In this document: positions 17,194 to 26,115 of the stretch, piece by piece
How the letters are laid out: every line of letters begins with the position of its first letter
Position numbering within the stretch: the first letter of the stretch is position 1
From: Paraburkholderia lycopersici
Lineage (GTDB): Bacteria; Pseudomonadota; Gammaproteobacteria; Burkholderiales; Burkholderiaceae
DNA: 64,000 nucleotides
NCBI RefSeq assembly: GCF_900096975.1
Contig: NZ_FMYQ01000024.1
Span: 1-64,000, forward strand
Reading direction: 5' to 3'
Position numbers and translations under genes: made by a program
Notes under the pieces: generated by a model
The model's input: only the letters and a program-made list of their open reading frames with translations
Told to the model about the DNA's origin: nothing
Database searches by the model: none

Positions 17194-18792
17194 TCATTCG
17201 GCTCGTTCATCAAGGCCCGGGTTCGCCTGCCGGGCGATCATGCAGTCTGTCGTGAGCAGCAGGGAAGCAATGGATACCGCGTTCTGCAACGCTGTGCGCG
17301 TGACCTTCAGCGGATCCACAATGCCCGCCGCAATCATGTCGCCAAACGTGCCGTGGGCGGCGTCATAGCCCCACGCATCCTGCGCGGCGCTGACGGTGTG
17401 CACGATTACCTGGGCGTCGGCGCCGGCGTTTTGGGCGATCTGGGCCAGCGGCGCGGCCAGTGCGTCGTGGACGATCTTCGCGCCGGCACGGGCGGTTTCG
17501 TCGGCGCCGAAGTTTTCGAGAACCGTTCGCGCGCGCAGCAGCGCGACCCCGCCGCCCGGCACGATGCCTTCCTCGACCGCCGCGCGCGTGGCGTGGAGCG
17601 CGTCCTCGAAGCGGTTCTTGCGCTCGTGCAACGCCGTTTCGGTGGCGGCGCCGACGCGAATGACGGCCACGCCGCCCGCGAGACGCGTGAGGCGGCGCGA
17701 GAGCGCGTCGCGTTCGTTGCCGGGACTGAGCTGCTCGATGCGCGCGCGCAGCGCGCCAACGCGCTCTTCGAGGCGGCGCCGGTCGCCGCGCGCTTCCACG
17801 ATCGTCGTGGTGTCGCGGGCGACCTCGACGCGGCGCGCGGTTCCCAGATCGTCGAGCGTGGCGTGCTCGAGCGTGCGGCCGGTTTGCGGCGAGATGACGG
17901 TGGCGCCGGTCAGCGTGGCGAGGTCGTTCAGCGTTTCGCTGCGTCGCTCGCCGAACTCGGGCGAGCGAACCGCGCACGACTTCAGCGTTCCGCGCAGATG
18001 GTTGACCACGAGCGTCGCCAGCGCCTCGCCTTCGATCTCGTTCGCCACCACGAGCAGCGGTTTGCCTGTGGCGCCGAGCGCTTCGAGCAGCGGCAGCATC
18101 TGGGCAATCGAACTGATCGCCGTGTCGCACAGCAGGATGCGCGGCTCTTCGAGCACGACTTCGTGCGCGTCGTCGCCGACGAAGAGCGGCGACGCGAAGC
18201 CGTGCTCGATCAGCGAGCCCTCCACGGTTTCCAGTTCGTCGTCGAGCTTCGAGCCGTCTTCGATGCTGATCGCGCCGTCCCGGCCCACGCGCTCGACGGC
18301 CTGCGCGACGATGCCCCCGATGCTCGCGTCGCCGCTCGCCGAGATCGTGGCGATGTGGCGCACCTCGTCCGTGCCGGCGCACGGGCGCGCCAGCTCGCGC
18401 AACCGCGCGACGACCCGCTGGCCAGCGGATTCGATGGCCCGCCGCAGCGCCATCGGGTCGAAGCCGGCCGCGACGTACTTGTTGCCCTCCACCATGATGG
18501 CCTGGGCGAGCGTCGTCGCCGTGGTCGTGCCATCGCCCGCGAGTTCGCTGGTGCGCGTGGCGACTTCGCGCATGAGGCGCACGCCCATCTCCTCGAACGA
18601 ATCGGGCAGCGCCACGGAGCCGGCCACGACCACGCCCGAGTTCGCGATGAGCGGCGTGTCGCCGGTGCGCTCGACGATCACGTTGCGCCCGCCCGGGCCG
18701 AGTGTCACCTTCACGGCTTCGGCGAGCGCGTTGACGCCATCGAGAAGACGCTGGCGGGCCGCCTGATGGAATACGAGAGTCTTGCCAGTCAC
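17194..18792 (-). CDS. groEL: GroEL paralogue without a groES partner
   Basis: This 60-kDa chaperonin of 532 residues keeps the ATPase residues: TLGPGGRNV at 30-38, DGTTT at 87-91, ALHATRAAVEEG with the catalytic Asp region near 385 and PGGGVALL near 400. It lacks the usual GGM-rich C-terminal tail, ending LDERAE, and no groES precedes it. Start is GTG 18792 with GAGG 8 bases upstream. An FNR-type box with a TGGAAT -10 at class II distance lies about 100 bp upstream, so low-oxygen induction is likely. It presumably borrows GroES from the housekeeping operon. Confidence 0.85.
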   Translation of the reverse strand: MTGKTLVFHQAARQRLLDGVNALAEAVKVTLGPGGRNVIVERTGDTPLIANSGVVVAGSVALPDSFEEMGVRLMREVATRTSELAGDGTTTATTLAQAIMVEGNKYVAAGFDPMALRRAIESAGQRVVARLRELARPCAGTDEVRHIATISASGDASIGGIVAQAVERVGRDGAISIEDGSKLDDELETVEGSLIEHGFASPLFVGDDAHEVVLEEPRILLCDTAISSIAQMLPLLEALGATGKPLLVVANEIEGEALATLVVNHLRGTLKSCAVRSPEFGERRSETLNDLATLTGATVISPQTGRTLEHATLDDLGTARRVEVARDTTTIVEARGDRRRLEERVGALRARIEQLSPGNERDALSRRLTRLAGGVAVIRVGAATETALHERKNRFEDALHATRAAVEEGIVPGGGVALLRARTVLENFGADETARAGAKIVHDALAAPLAQIAQNAGADAQVIVHTVSAAQDAWGYDAAHGTFGDMIAAGIVDPLKVTRTALQNAVSIASLLLTTDCMIARQANPGLDERAE

Positions 18793-18892
18793 AATGGGCC
18801 TCGCTGTCGTGATCGTTAGGCATACGTTCCGGCACCGTGGGCGCCGGGCCGCTCATGCACCTCTTATTCCATCGCGTCGAGACATCGAGCGG

Positions 18893-18906
18893 TTGACCTG
18901 CATCAA
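18893..18906 (-). promoter_or_regulatory. FNR/Dnr-type box of the GroEL paralogue
   Basis: Plus-strand TTGACCTGCATCAA (TTGAC-N4-ATCAA). Reading toward the GroEL gene, a TGGAAT hexamer starts 22 bases after the box, matching a class II activator layout. The GTG start is about 100 bp downstream. The convergent-side neighbour (NamZ fusion) ends at 18962, so the box serves only the GroEL gene. Confidence 0.7.
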
Positions 18907-18961
18907 CCGGTGCCGGACGGCGCGCCCGCGACGTTCGCGCTGCGCGCGTCCGGACGTTCCT

Positions 18962-21403
18962 TCAGTACAGCAGATAGCGCATGCGATCCGGCGCGAATGC
19001 GCGCGCTTGCTGCCGCGCGAGCGCCAGCGCCTTTGCCGGATCAGCGTCGTGGTCCAGCGCCTGCCAGACTGCGTCGGAACCGATCAGGGCGCGCGTCGCG
19101 GCGAAGTCGAAGGTCTGCGGCCAACCGCGGCGCAGCGCCGCGACCAGGGTGAGACCGAGCCCGCCCGGCTCGCGCGCGGCGTCCACGTTGACCACCCGCA
19201 CGCCGTGGCACAGCACGCCGCGCCAGGCGGATTCGGTCGGCACGAAATCGATCGGCTCGAAGCGCGCACCGGCATTCGCCGCATTCAACGCGGCGGCCAG
19301 CGCAACGCCGTCGATCCATGGCGCGCCGATCCACTCGAAGGGATGCGGCGTGCCGCGCCCGACGCTCACGTTCGCGCCCTCGATCAGCGCCACGTCCGGG
19401 TAGAGCGCGAGCGCCTGCGGCGTGCGCAGAAACGGCGAGAGCGGCGTCCACGCGAGGCCGGTGCCCGCGAATGCCATCTCGCGGCGGTAGCCGCTCATCG
19501 GTATGACATGGAGGTGCGCGCCGATGTGCCGCGCGCCGTTGAAGTAACGCGCGAGCTCGCCAAGGGTCATGCCGGGCTGCAGAGGCAGCGCCGTGTAGCC
19601 GGTGAACGACGTGTGCGCGGCATCGAGCAGCGGCCCGCCGAAACGCGCCGCGCCCAGCGGATCGGGGCGGTCCAGCACGAAGACCGGTATCCCGCGCGCC
19701 GCAGCCGCTTCGAGCGCGTAGCCGAGCGTCGTCTCGTAGGTAAAGAAGCGCACGCCCGCGTCCTGGAGGTCGAAGACGAGGGCGTCGAGTTCGTCGAGCG
19801 CATGCGCCGGAAAGCGCTGGCCGTTTCCGTAGAGGCTGACCACGGGGAGCCCCGTCGCCGCGTCGGTCGCGTCGCCGAACGGCGCGTCGATGTCGCCGTT
19901 CAGCCCGTGCTCGGGTGCGAACAGAATGCGCAGCGCGACACCGGGCGCATGAGCGAGCACGTCGACCGTGCGCCTGCCTTCGCCGTCGATGCCGCTCCGG
20001 TTCGTCACGAGGCCGACGCGCAATCCCGCGAGCGGCGCGAAACCCTGTGCGGCGAGGACGTCGAGACCTGTCATCACCGGCCCGCGCGCATGCGGCACGA
20101 CGCGCGCCGCTGCGAGTGTCGCCGCGGCCCACGGCAGACGCTGCACGAGCTGCGCTTCGGACAGCGGCGGCGCGCCGCTTGCCACCAGTGAACTGATCTG
20201 CGCGCGCAGGGGCTCGGCGTCACCGCGCGTGCCCATCAGCACACGGTTGCTCAGCACGATCAGAAAGCGGTCCGTGGCGAAGTCGATCCACAGGGCCGTG
20301 CCCGTGTAACCGGTATGCTTCAACGCCCCGATCGGAACGAGCCGGTCGCGGTTCGCGACCCCCGGCGCCTGGAGTTCCCAGCCGAGGCCGCGCCATGGCG
20401 GCGCATCGATGGGCGAGGCGGGCTGCGCAAGCAGGGCGACGCTCGATGCGCCCAGAATGCGCACGCCGTCGAGCGTGCCGCCTTGCAGCAGCATGCGGGC
20501 GTAGCGCGCGAGATCGCCGGTCGTCGAAAAGAGGCCCGCATGCCCCGCGACGCCGCCCATGCGCGCCGCGACCGGATCGTGCACGGTTCCCCTCGGGAGG
20601 GCGCTTGTCGGCGCGATGCGCGCGGCGAGGGCGGCGTCAGGCCTGAAGCCGGTATCGACCATGCCGAGCGGCGCGAAGATGTGCTCCCGGCAATACGCGT
20701 CGAGGCGTTCGCCGCTCGCGCGCTCCACGAGCTTCGCGAGCACGATGAAGTTCACGTCGCTATAGATCACGCGCGCGCCCGGCGCGGCGTCCGGAACCGC
20801 GTCGGCGGCTTCGCGCAGGACGGCGTCCGCATCGGCGGCATGCGTAACCGGCACCTCGGGCGGCAGCCCCGACGTATGCGAAAGCAGCGCGCGCACGGTG
20901 ATGTCGCCTTTGCCGTGCGCGCCGAAAGCGCGCCAGTAGCGGGCGACGGGGGCGTCGAGGTCGAGCCGGCCCGCCTCCACGAGTTGCAGCACCGCTGTCG
21001 TCGTGGCAATCACCTTCGTGAGAGAGGCGAGATCGAAGACGGTGTCCATCGTCATGGGCTCGGGCTGCGGGTCGCGCGTGCGCGTGCCGGCGGCGTAGCG
21101 CCATGTGCTCGACCGGGCGTCGCCCGCCTCGATCACGGCGCCGGAAATACGCCTCGCGGCGATCTGTGCGGCGACGATCGTATCGATCCCGGCCGGCACG
21201 CGCGGCCCGGGCGCGGGCGGCTCTTCGAAAGGGCGCAAGCCGGCAGGAGGCGGCGCGGCAGCCGCTTGCCTCGACGGGGGCTGCACGGCGCAGCCCGCCA
21301 GGGCGACGGCGAGTGCGGCCGCAAGCCGCCATGGCGTGCCGCGGGGTCGCTTGTGCCTCAATGCGGCAGTTGCGCCGGATCGTAGTGATTGCGGGGGTTC
21401 CAT
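18962..21403 (-). CDS. Lipoprotein fusion: serine beta-lactamase-like domain plus NamZ (DUF1343) domain
   Basis: This 813-residue protein starts with a lipoprotein signal (about 26-38, lipobox LAGC). Residues about 70-415 form a beta-lactamase/esterase domain with SLTK as SxxK, YSD as the second motif and HTG as the third. Residues about 440-813 match DUF1343, now known as the exo-beta-N-acetylmuramidase NamZ: GLVTNRSGID, LFAPEHGLNGD, DLQDAGVRFFTYETTLGYAL, LDRPDPLG. The fusion suggests peptidoglycan fragment trimming in the periplasm. It overlaps the upstream glycoside-hydrolase stop by 46 bp. ATG 21403 is my choice; TTG 21362 is also possible. Confidence 0.8.
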   Translation of the reverse strand: MEPPQSLRSGATAALRHKRPRGTPWRLAAALAVALAGCAVQPPSRQAAAAPPPAGLRPFEEPPAPGPRVPAGIDTIVAAQIAARRISGAVIEAGDARSSTWRYAAGTRTRDPQPEPMTMDTVFDLASLTKVIATTTAVLQLVEAGRLDLDAPVARYWRAFGAHGKGDITVRALLSHTSGLPPEVPVTHAADADAVLREAADAVPDAAPGARVIYSDVNFIVLAKLVERASGERLDAYCREHIFAPLGMVDTGFRPDAALAARIAPTSALPRGTVHDPVAARMGGVAGHAGLFSTTGDLARYARMLLQGGTLDGVRILGASSVALLAQPASPIDAPPWRGLGWELQAPGVANRDRLVPIGALKHTGYTGTALWIDFATDRFLIVLSNRVLMGTRGDAEPLRAQISSLVASGAPPLSEAQLVQRLPWAAATLAAARVVPHARGPVMTGLDVLAAQGFAPLAGLRVGLVTNRSGIDGEGRRTVDVLAHAPGVALRILFAPEHGLNGDIDAPFGDATDAATGLPVVSLYGNGQRFPAHALDELDALVFDLQDAGVRFFTYETTLGYALEAAAARGIPVFVLDRPDPLGAARFGGPLLDAAHTSFTGYTALPLQPGMTLGELARYFNGARHIGAHLHVIPMSGYRREMAFAGTGLAWTPLSPFLRTPQALALYPDVALIEGANVSVGRGTPHPFEWIGAPWIDGVALAAALNAANAGARFEPIDFVPTESAWRGVLCHGVRVVNVDAAREPGGLGLTLVAALRRGWPQTFDFAATRALIGSDAVWQALDHDADPAKALALARQQARAFAPDRMRYLLY

Positions 21404-22671
21404 AGCATCCAGCCGTCGGTGCCGGCGGCATCGGCGGCGTCCACCTGTTCGCGGATTTCCTCGGCGCCGAATTCGCGATGATCGAACGCGTAGTCGCGAA
21501 ACGCCTGGAGCCACGGCCGAAAGCGCACGCCGGGCAAGCCTGTGCGCGTCTTCGCCTCGGCGAGCGAGCGCCCCACGATCTGGCCCGGCTCCGCCGTCGG
21601 GCGATTGCAGCCGGGCAGTCCCCACGTGAAACCCGACGGATAGAGCATCGGCGAGATGTAGTCGAGCGGCGCGCCGAGCTGCTCGAGCTGCTGGCCGATG
21701 GCGGTGTCGTCGAGGTTCCAGCACACGTAGCCGAAGATATCCGCGGAGACGAACACGTTATAGGGCGTGAGACGCGCGCGGGCCGCGTTGAGAAAGCCGA
21801 CGATCGCGGCCGTTCGGTTCGCACGCGTGTTCGGTGCGCTGAACCGCAGGCCCGGCGCATCGGGAAAGCGCACGTAGTCGAACTGGATCTCGTCGAAGCC
21901 GATGCGCGCGGCCTCCTCGGCAATGTCGATGTTGTGCGCCCAAACCGCCTGCTGGAACGGATCGACCCATTGCAGCGACTCCCGGTCGCGCCACAGCCGG
22001 CCCGCCGCGTCGCGCACCGCCCATTCGGGATGGGCGCTGGCAAGCGGATCGTCCTTGAAGACGACGATGCGCGCGATCAGATAGAAGCCCTGTTCGTGGA
22101 GCGTGGCGACGAGCGCGGCGAAGTCGTCGACGTAGGGCGGCTGCACGCTCACGTGGCGGATCGCGCCGATGGCTTCGCGCGCGGCGTCGCGCCACGGCGT
22201 GATCCCGCGGTCGCCCTTGGCGTCGATCACGAGCGCGTTGATGCCGTTGCTCGCGTTGAGCGCCACGGCGTCGCCGCGCAGCGTGCGGCTCGTCACGCCG
22301 TACACGGAAAGGTAGACGGCCCTGGGCCGGAACGGCTTGAGCGCGAGCGTCACGGGCGCGTTTTCGGCCACGCTCGTCTGCGCGCGCAGATAGCCGGGCG
22401 CCCGCGCCGCCACGTTCGTGCCCGGCGCGGGCGCGGCAAACGCGCCGTGCGCGTCCGTGCGCAGCGCGCGGCCGCCGATCGTCACGATGGCCTCCGGTAT
22501 CGGCGCGCGCGTCTTCGCATCGATGACGACGCCTTGCGGACCGGCCGCCTGCGCGCAAGCGCCGCTGCACGCAAGCCCGAGGGCGAGAGCGAGGGGGGCG
22601 CCCCACGAGATCGCATGCCCGAAGGCAGCGGCTTTCATCGCGAACTTTGCGAAAGGTGACATGCGGGACAT
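21358..22671 (-). CDS. Secreted putative glycoside hydrolase (DUF4015 type)
   Basis: The 437-residue product has a signal peptide (hydrophobic to about residue 35, cleavage near ACAQA). A short carboxypeptidase-regulatory-like Ig segment follows (about 45-105, DAKTRAPIPEAIVTIGG). The rest is a TIM-barrel of the DUF4015 putative glycoside hydrolase family, with VYLSVYGVTS, NALVIDAKGDRG, IGFDEIQFDYVRFP and DYISPMLYPSGF. The acidic residues in DEIQFDYVRFP are the likely catalytic site. Substrate is unknown; family members sit with exopolysaccharide and cell-wall genes. It starts 8 bp after the deacetylase stop. Confidence 0.75.
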   Translation of the reverse strand: MSRMSPFAKFAMKAAAFGHAISWGAPLALALGLACSGACAQAAGPQGVVIDAKTRAPIPEAIVTIGGRALRTDAHGAFAAPAPGTNVAARAPGYLRAQTSVAENAPVTLALKPFRPRAVYLSVYGVTSRTLRGDAVALNASNGINALVIDAKGDRGITPWRDAAREAIGAIRHVSVQPPYVDDFAALVATLHEQGFYLIARIVVFKDDPLASAHPEWAVRDAAGRLWRDRESLQWVDPFQQAVWAHNIDIAEEAARIGFDEIQFDYVRFPDAPGLRFSAPNTRANRTAAIVGFLNAARARLTPYNVFVSADIFGYVCWNLDDTAIGQQLEQLGAPLDYISPMLYPSGFTWGLPGCNRPTAEPGQIVGRSLAEAKTRTGLPGVRFRPWLQAFRDYAFDHREFGAEEIREQVDAADAAGTDGWMLWNPRNHYDPAQLPH

Positions 22672-22679
22672 GGCGGGGC

Positions 22680-23498
22680 TCAGGGTTGTGGCTGACGAGC
22701 GGCGGGATGCTGGCCGAGCAGTTGGCCGAGGCGCGCGGGCGTGCAGGCATCGACCATCAGAAAGCGCGGGATCGCAAGCGGTTGTGTCGAGCGCGCGACG
22801 TTGTGCGGCTCGATCGTGAAAGCGGCGCGGTACCCGGCATGCCGCGCGAGCGCGACCAGTTCGTCGTCGTAGATGCCGAATGGCCAGGCGAGCATGTCGA
22901 CGCGGCCGCCGAGCTGATGCTCGAGCAGGTCGCGCGAGTGCGTGAACTGCGTGAGCGCGAACTGTTCGAAGGCGGGCCCCGAAAGGCGCCGCCGCTCGGT
23001 GTTGAAGTTCGGGTGCCACCAGGTATGGGACTGGATGTCGAAGAGTCCGGTGTCGCGAAGCTCCCGCAACTCGGGCCAGGTCATCGCATAGGACGCGTTC
23101 GAGATGGCCGAGGGATAAATGAACAAGGTGACCGGAAAACGCTCGCGTAGAACGATGGGGCGCATGACTTCGTAGACCGAGCGATGACCGTCGTCGACCG
23201 TGATCGCAATGGCCTTGGGCGGCAGCGTCGCCGACGGATCGTCGATCCACGCGACGATGTCGCGCAGCGGCACGATCCGGTAGCCGTGCGCGCGCAGCCA
23301 GGCGAGATGCGCTTCGAATGTGGCGACGCGTACCGTCATCGAATCCGTCGCTTCGTCGGCGAAGCGATGGTAGACGAGGATCGATGCCTCGGGCGCCGCG
23401 GGCTCCGCTTCCGCGAGCGCCGCGAACGGGCGCAATGCCGTGGCCATGGCCAGAAGCAGCGTCAACATGCAGCCGAGCTTGCGGTGGAAAGCGCGCAT
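22680..23498 (-). CDS. Secreted polysaccharide deacetylase (NodB fold)
   Basis: This 272-residue protein has a signal peptide (about 1-29) and a NodB homology domain. The metal and catalytic motifs are present: ITVDDGHRS (motif 1, TFDD-like with Val) near residue 98 and SHTWWHPNF (HxxxH type) near 163, plus AWPFGIYDD near 208. Such enzymes remove acetyl groups from N-acetylglucosamine polymers (PgaB or peptidoglycan deacetylases). It heads a three-gene envelope operon. ATG 23498 has only a weak GACGGGA upstream. A perfect FNR-type box lies 112 bp upstream. Confidence 0.8.
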   Translation of the reverse strand: MRAFHRKLGCMLTLLLAMATALRPFAALAEAEPAAPEASILVYHRFADEATDSMTVRVATFEAHLAWLRAHGYRIVPLRDIVAWIDDPSATLPPKAIAITVDDGHRSVYEVMRPIVLRERFPVTLFIYPSAISNASYAMTWPELRELRDTGLFDIQSHTWWHPNFNTERRRLSGPAFEQFALTQFTHSRDLLEHQLGGRVDMLAWPFGIYDDELVALARHAGYRAAFTIEPHNVARSTQPLAIPRFLMVDACTPARLGQLLGQHPAARQPQP

Positions 23499-23609
23499 AT
23501 TCCCGTCCGGTTTTTATGCTTGTTGCTGTTCGCGGGTTGCTGTCGCCAGCGCTCGCCGCGCGTTTTGTGGTTGCCGTGTCTATTCGAACTAGTCCGGCCC
23601 GGTTCGCGC

Positions 23610-23623
23610 TTGATCTGAATCAA
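23610..23623 (-). promoter_or_regulatory. FNR/Dnr-type box TTGATCTGAATCAA
   Basis: This is the closest match in the window to the FNR consensus TTGAT-N4-ATCAA. Reading toward the deacetylase, a weak TAGTTC hexamer sits about 19 bases after the box, near class II distance. The envelope operon starts 112 bp away; the IclR gene on the other side starts 220 bp away. Confidence 0.7.
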
Positions 23624-23771
23624 CGGTGCGATGAAGGGCGAATTCGCGAGGATTTGCGGTGCTGACCTCGGGCGCGTGACGGGAACGCCGCTCGTCTCGC
23701 CGGTCGCGACGGCATTCGGCTCGCGCGCTCCCATGCCAGGGAAAACCCCCTCTCTCATATTCTCATCCCGT

Positions 23772-23797
23772 GGGAATCGTATTTTTGATTTCCGGGA
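23772..23797. promoter_or_regulatory. Possible IclR operator
   Basis: GGGAATC (23772-23778), eight bases and GATTTCC (23787-23793) form an imperfect inverted repeat in an AT-rich patch just upstream of the IclR gene. IclR-family regulators often bind such sites next to their own gene. Only the sequence symmetry supports it. Confidence 0.3.
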
Positions 23798-23842
23798 GTG
23801 ACGTGGCATGCTGAGTGCATCGATTCAACTTTGGTCCTCCAG

Positions 23843-24592
23843 GTGAAACAGGAACCAGGCGTCACAGGTGCGGAACGGCTGCTGCTGGTGCTTTCGGCAC
23901 TCGCGAGCCGTGGCAAGGCCATGTCGATGAAGGACATGCTCAGCGCCACTGGTCTCGCGCAGAGCACGCTCTACCGCCAGGTCGCGCTGCTCAAGCGCTG
24001 GGGCTTCGTGACCGAGGACGCCGGCTATTACGCGCCAGGGCCGATCAGCCTGCAGCTCGCGCTCGGCTTCGACGTCAATTCGCTGCTCGTCGAAGCGAGC
24101 CGTGACGGCATGCTTCAGCTCGCGCGGGCGTCGCAGGAGAGCGTGGGACTCGTCGTCGCGGTCAACGATCAGGTGGTGTGCCTCGAAATGATCGAGAGCC
24201 CCCATTCGCTGCGCTGCTCCTTCGAGAAGGGCCGTGCGGTTCCGCTCACGGCGGGCGCGTCGGCCAAGTCGCTGCTCGCGTTTCTGCCCGAAAAGGCGCG
24301 CATCGAGTCGCTCGAGCGCATCTTCGCCGGCAATGCGAAGGGCCGCGCGGCTATCGAAGCGGAACTGGAGCAGATACGCGAACGAGGCTACGCGGTGAGC
24401 GACAGCGAGGTCGACCCGGGCGTATGGGGCGTGAGCGCGCCCGTGTTCAGGCGCGTCGCGCGCGGGGCCGTTGCGAACGCATCGATCACCTTGATGGCGC
24501 CGTCGTCGCGCGTCGCCGGCCGGGAGCCGCAACTCGCCGACTGGACGCTGCGCACCGCCCACGCCATTTCGGCCCGCCTGCAAGCCGGTTGA
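23843..24592 (+). CDS. IclR-family transcriptional regulator
   Basis: The 249-residue protein has the IclR layout: an N-terminal winged helix (VTGAERLLLVLSAL, STLYRQVALLKRWGFV, about 6-65) and a C-terminal effector domain with KGRAVPLTAGASAKSLLAFL near 140 and RGYAVSDSEVDPGVWGVSAP near 195. It precedes and probably controls the downstream amino-acid transporter and hut genes. The start is uncertain: GTG 23843 gives VKQEPGVTGAERLL, the usual family start, while GTG 23798 would add 15 residues. Neither has a well-spaced ribosome binding site. Confidence 0.75.
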   Translation: MKQEPGVTGAERLLLVLSALASRGKAMSMKDMLSATGLAQSTLYRQVALLKRWGFVTEDAGYYAPGPISLQLALGFDVNSLLVEASRDGMLQLARASQESVGLVVAVNDQVVCLEMIESPHSLRCSFEKGRAVPLTAGASAKSLLAFLPEKARIESLERIFAGNAKGRAAIEAELEQIRERGYAVSDSEVDPGVWGVSAPVFRRVARGAVANASITLMAPSSRVAGREPQLADWTLRTAHAISARLQAG

Positions 24593-24673
24593 TAGCAGAA
24601 CGATAGCCATGATGACGGCGACGATCCATGCCGGTGCCTCAAACGTCCAGACAAACCACACAGGAGTCCAACC

Positions 24674-25429
24674 ATGAAACTGCATAAGCTGCTGTCCGCC
24701 ATGTGCCTTGGCGTCGCGATGTTCGCCGCCGCCGCTCCCGGCACGGCCCGCGCGCAAGCCCAGAACGTGCTCCAGGTCGCGACCGACGCGACGTTCCCGC
24801 CGATGGAGTTCACCGAGAACGGCCAGCGCACCGGCTTCGACGTCGATCTCATGAACGCGCTCGCCAAGGCGATGGGCAAGCAGGTCCAGTGGACCGACAT
24901 CGACTTCAAGGGCCTCATTCCGGGGCTCATCGCGCATCGCTTCGACGCCGCGATCTCCGGCATCTACATCACGCCCGAGCGCAGCCAGGTGGTGGACTTC
25001 TCCCAGCCGTACTTCGCGGGCGGCCTCGTTGCGCTCGTCAAGGCCGACTCGCCGATCAAGACGCTCGCCGAGCTCGACGGCAAGAAGGTCACGGTGCAGG
25101 TGGGGACGAAGTCGGTGAACTTCCTGCGCGACAACTACCCGAAGGTCACGCGCGTGGAAGTCGAGAAGAACCAGGAGATGTTCGATCTCGTCGGCATTGG
25201 CCGCGCCGACGCCGCCGTTACCGGCAAGCCCGCCGCATACCAGTTCGCGCGCACGCGCCCCGGCTTTCGCGTGCTCGACACGGAACTGACGAAGGAAGCT
25301 TACGGCATCGCCGTGCGCAAGGACGAACCGCAGTTGCGCGACGCGCTGAACGCGGCGCTCGCGAAGATCAAGGCCGACGGCACCTACGCCCAGATCGTCA
25401 GCAAATGGTTCGGAACGGGCTCGAAGTGA
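24674..25429 (+). CDS. Polar amino-acid ABC transporter, periplasmic binding protein
   Basis: A family 3 solute-binding protein of 251 residues with a signal peptide (cleavage near ARAQA). Diagnostic segments are VATDATFPPMEFTENGQRTG (about 34-53), FDVDLMNALAK and AISGIYITPERSQVVDFSQP. The ligand pocket is typical of histidine, arginine or glutamine binders. Its place upstream of hutD, hutF and hutG suggests histidine or a histidine breakdown intermediate such as urocanate or formiminoglutamate. AGGAG precedes ATG 24674. Confidence 0.85.
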   Translation: MKLHKLLSAMCLGVAMFAAAAPGTARAQAQNVLQVATDATFPPMEFTENGQRTGFDVDLMNALAKAMGKQVQWTDIDFKGLIPGLIAHRFDAAISGIYITPERSQVVDFSQPYFAGGLVALVKADSPIKTLAELDGKKVTVQVGTKSVNFLRDNYPKVTRVEVEKNQEMFDLVGIGRADAAVTGKPAAYQFARTRPGFRVLDTELTKEAYGIAVRKDEPQLRDALNAALAKIKADGTYAQIVSKWFGTGSK

Positions 25430-25446
25430 GCACGCGGATCTGACCC

Positions 25447-26115
25447 ATGCAACTCGACTTCTCTCCGGCAATCGCCGGTTGGGCCGACATCGCACACGGC
25501 GCGCTGGTCACGGTCGAAGTGACCGCCGCGTCGCTCGTGCTCAGCTGCATGCTCGGGCTGCTGATCGGCATCGGCCGGCTCGCGCCGCAGCGGCGCCTCA
25601 TTTATGGCTTGTGCACCGGCTACCTCATCTTCTTTCGCGGTACGCCGTTGCTCGTGCAACTGTTTCTGCTGTTCTTCGGCCTGCCGCAGTTCAATATCCT
25701 GCTGCCCGCGTTCGTGTGCGGCATGCTGGGGCTCGGGCTCTATTCGGCGGCCTATGTCTCGGAGGTCGTTCGTGGCGCGATACAGTCCGTCGATCGCGGG
25801 CAGATGGAGGCCGCGCGTTCGATCGGGATGTCGGCGGGTCAGGCCATGCGTGCGATCATTCTCCCGCAGGCCGTCGTTCGCATGATCCCGCCGCTCGGCA
25901 ACGAATTCATCGCGCTCATCAAGAATTCCGCGCTGGTCTCGCTGCTGACCATCGACGACCTCATGCATGAAGGCCAGAAGATCATCAGCGTGTCGTACCG
26001 CTCTCTGGAGGTATATCTCGTGATCGCGCTCGTCTATCTCGTGCTCACGCAGACGACCAACTATGTGCTGCATCGCGTCGAGCGCCGCCTGCGCGCGGGA
26101 GGAATGGTTCAATGA
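25447..26115 (+). CDS. Polar amino-acid ABC transporter, permease
   Basis: This inner-membrane permease of 222 residues belongs to the HisMQ/GlnP family, with about five membrane helices. The cytoplasmic EAA loop that contacts the ATPase is visible as EAARSIGMSAGQAMRAIILP. An early RGTPLLVQLFLLFFGLP segment is also typical. Only one permease gene is present, so a homodimeric channel is expected. It starts 17 bp after the binding-protein gene and its stop overlaps the ATPase start (ATGA). Confidence 0.85.
   Translation: MQLDFSPAIAGWADIAHGALVTVEVTAASLVLSCMLGLLIGIGRLAPQRRLIYGLCTGYLIFFRGTPLLVQLFLLFFGLPQFNILLPAFVCGMLGLGLYSAAYVSEVVRGAIQSVDRGQMEAARSIGMSAGQAMRAIILPQAVVRMIPPLGNEFIALIKNSALVSLLTIDDLMHEGQKIISVSYRSLEVYLVIALVYLVLTQTTNYVLHRVERRLRAGGMVQ

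Noticed and set aside
17014..18819. Plus-strand frame of about 600 codons across the GroEL gene
   Set aside because: The minus strand encodes an unmistakable GroEL; the plus frame has no motif and runs through the terminator hairpin.
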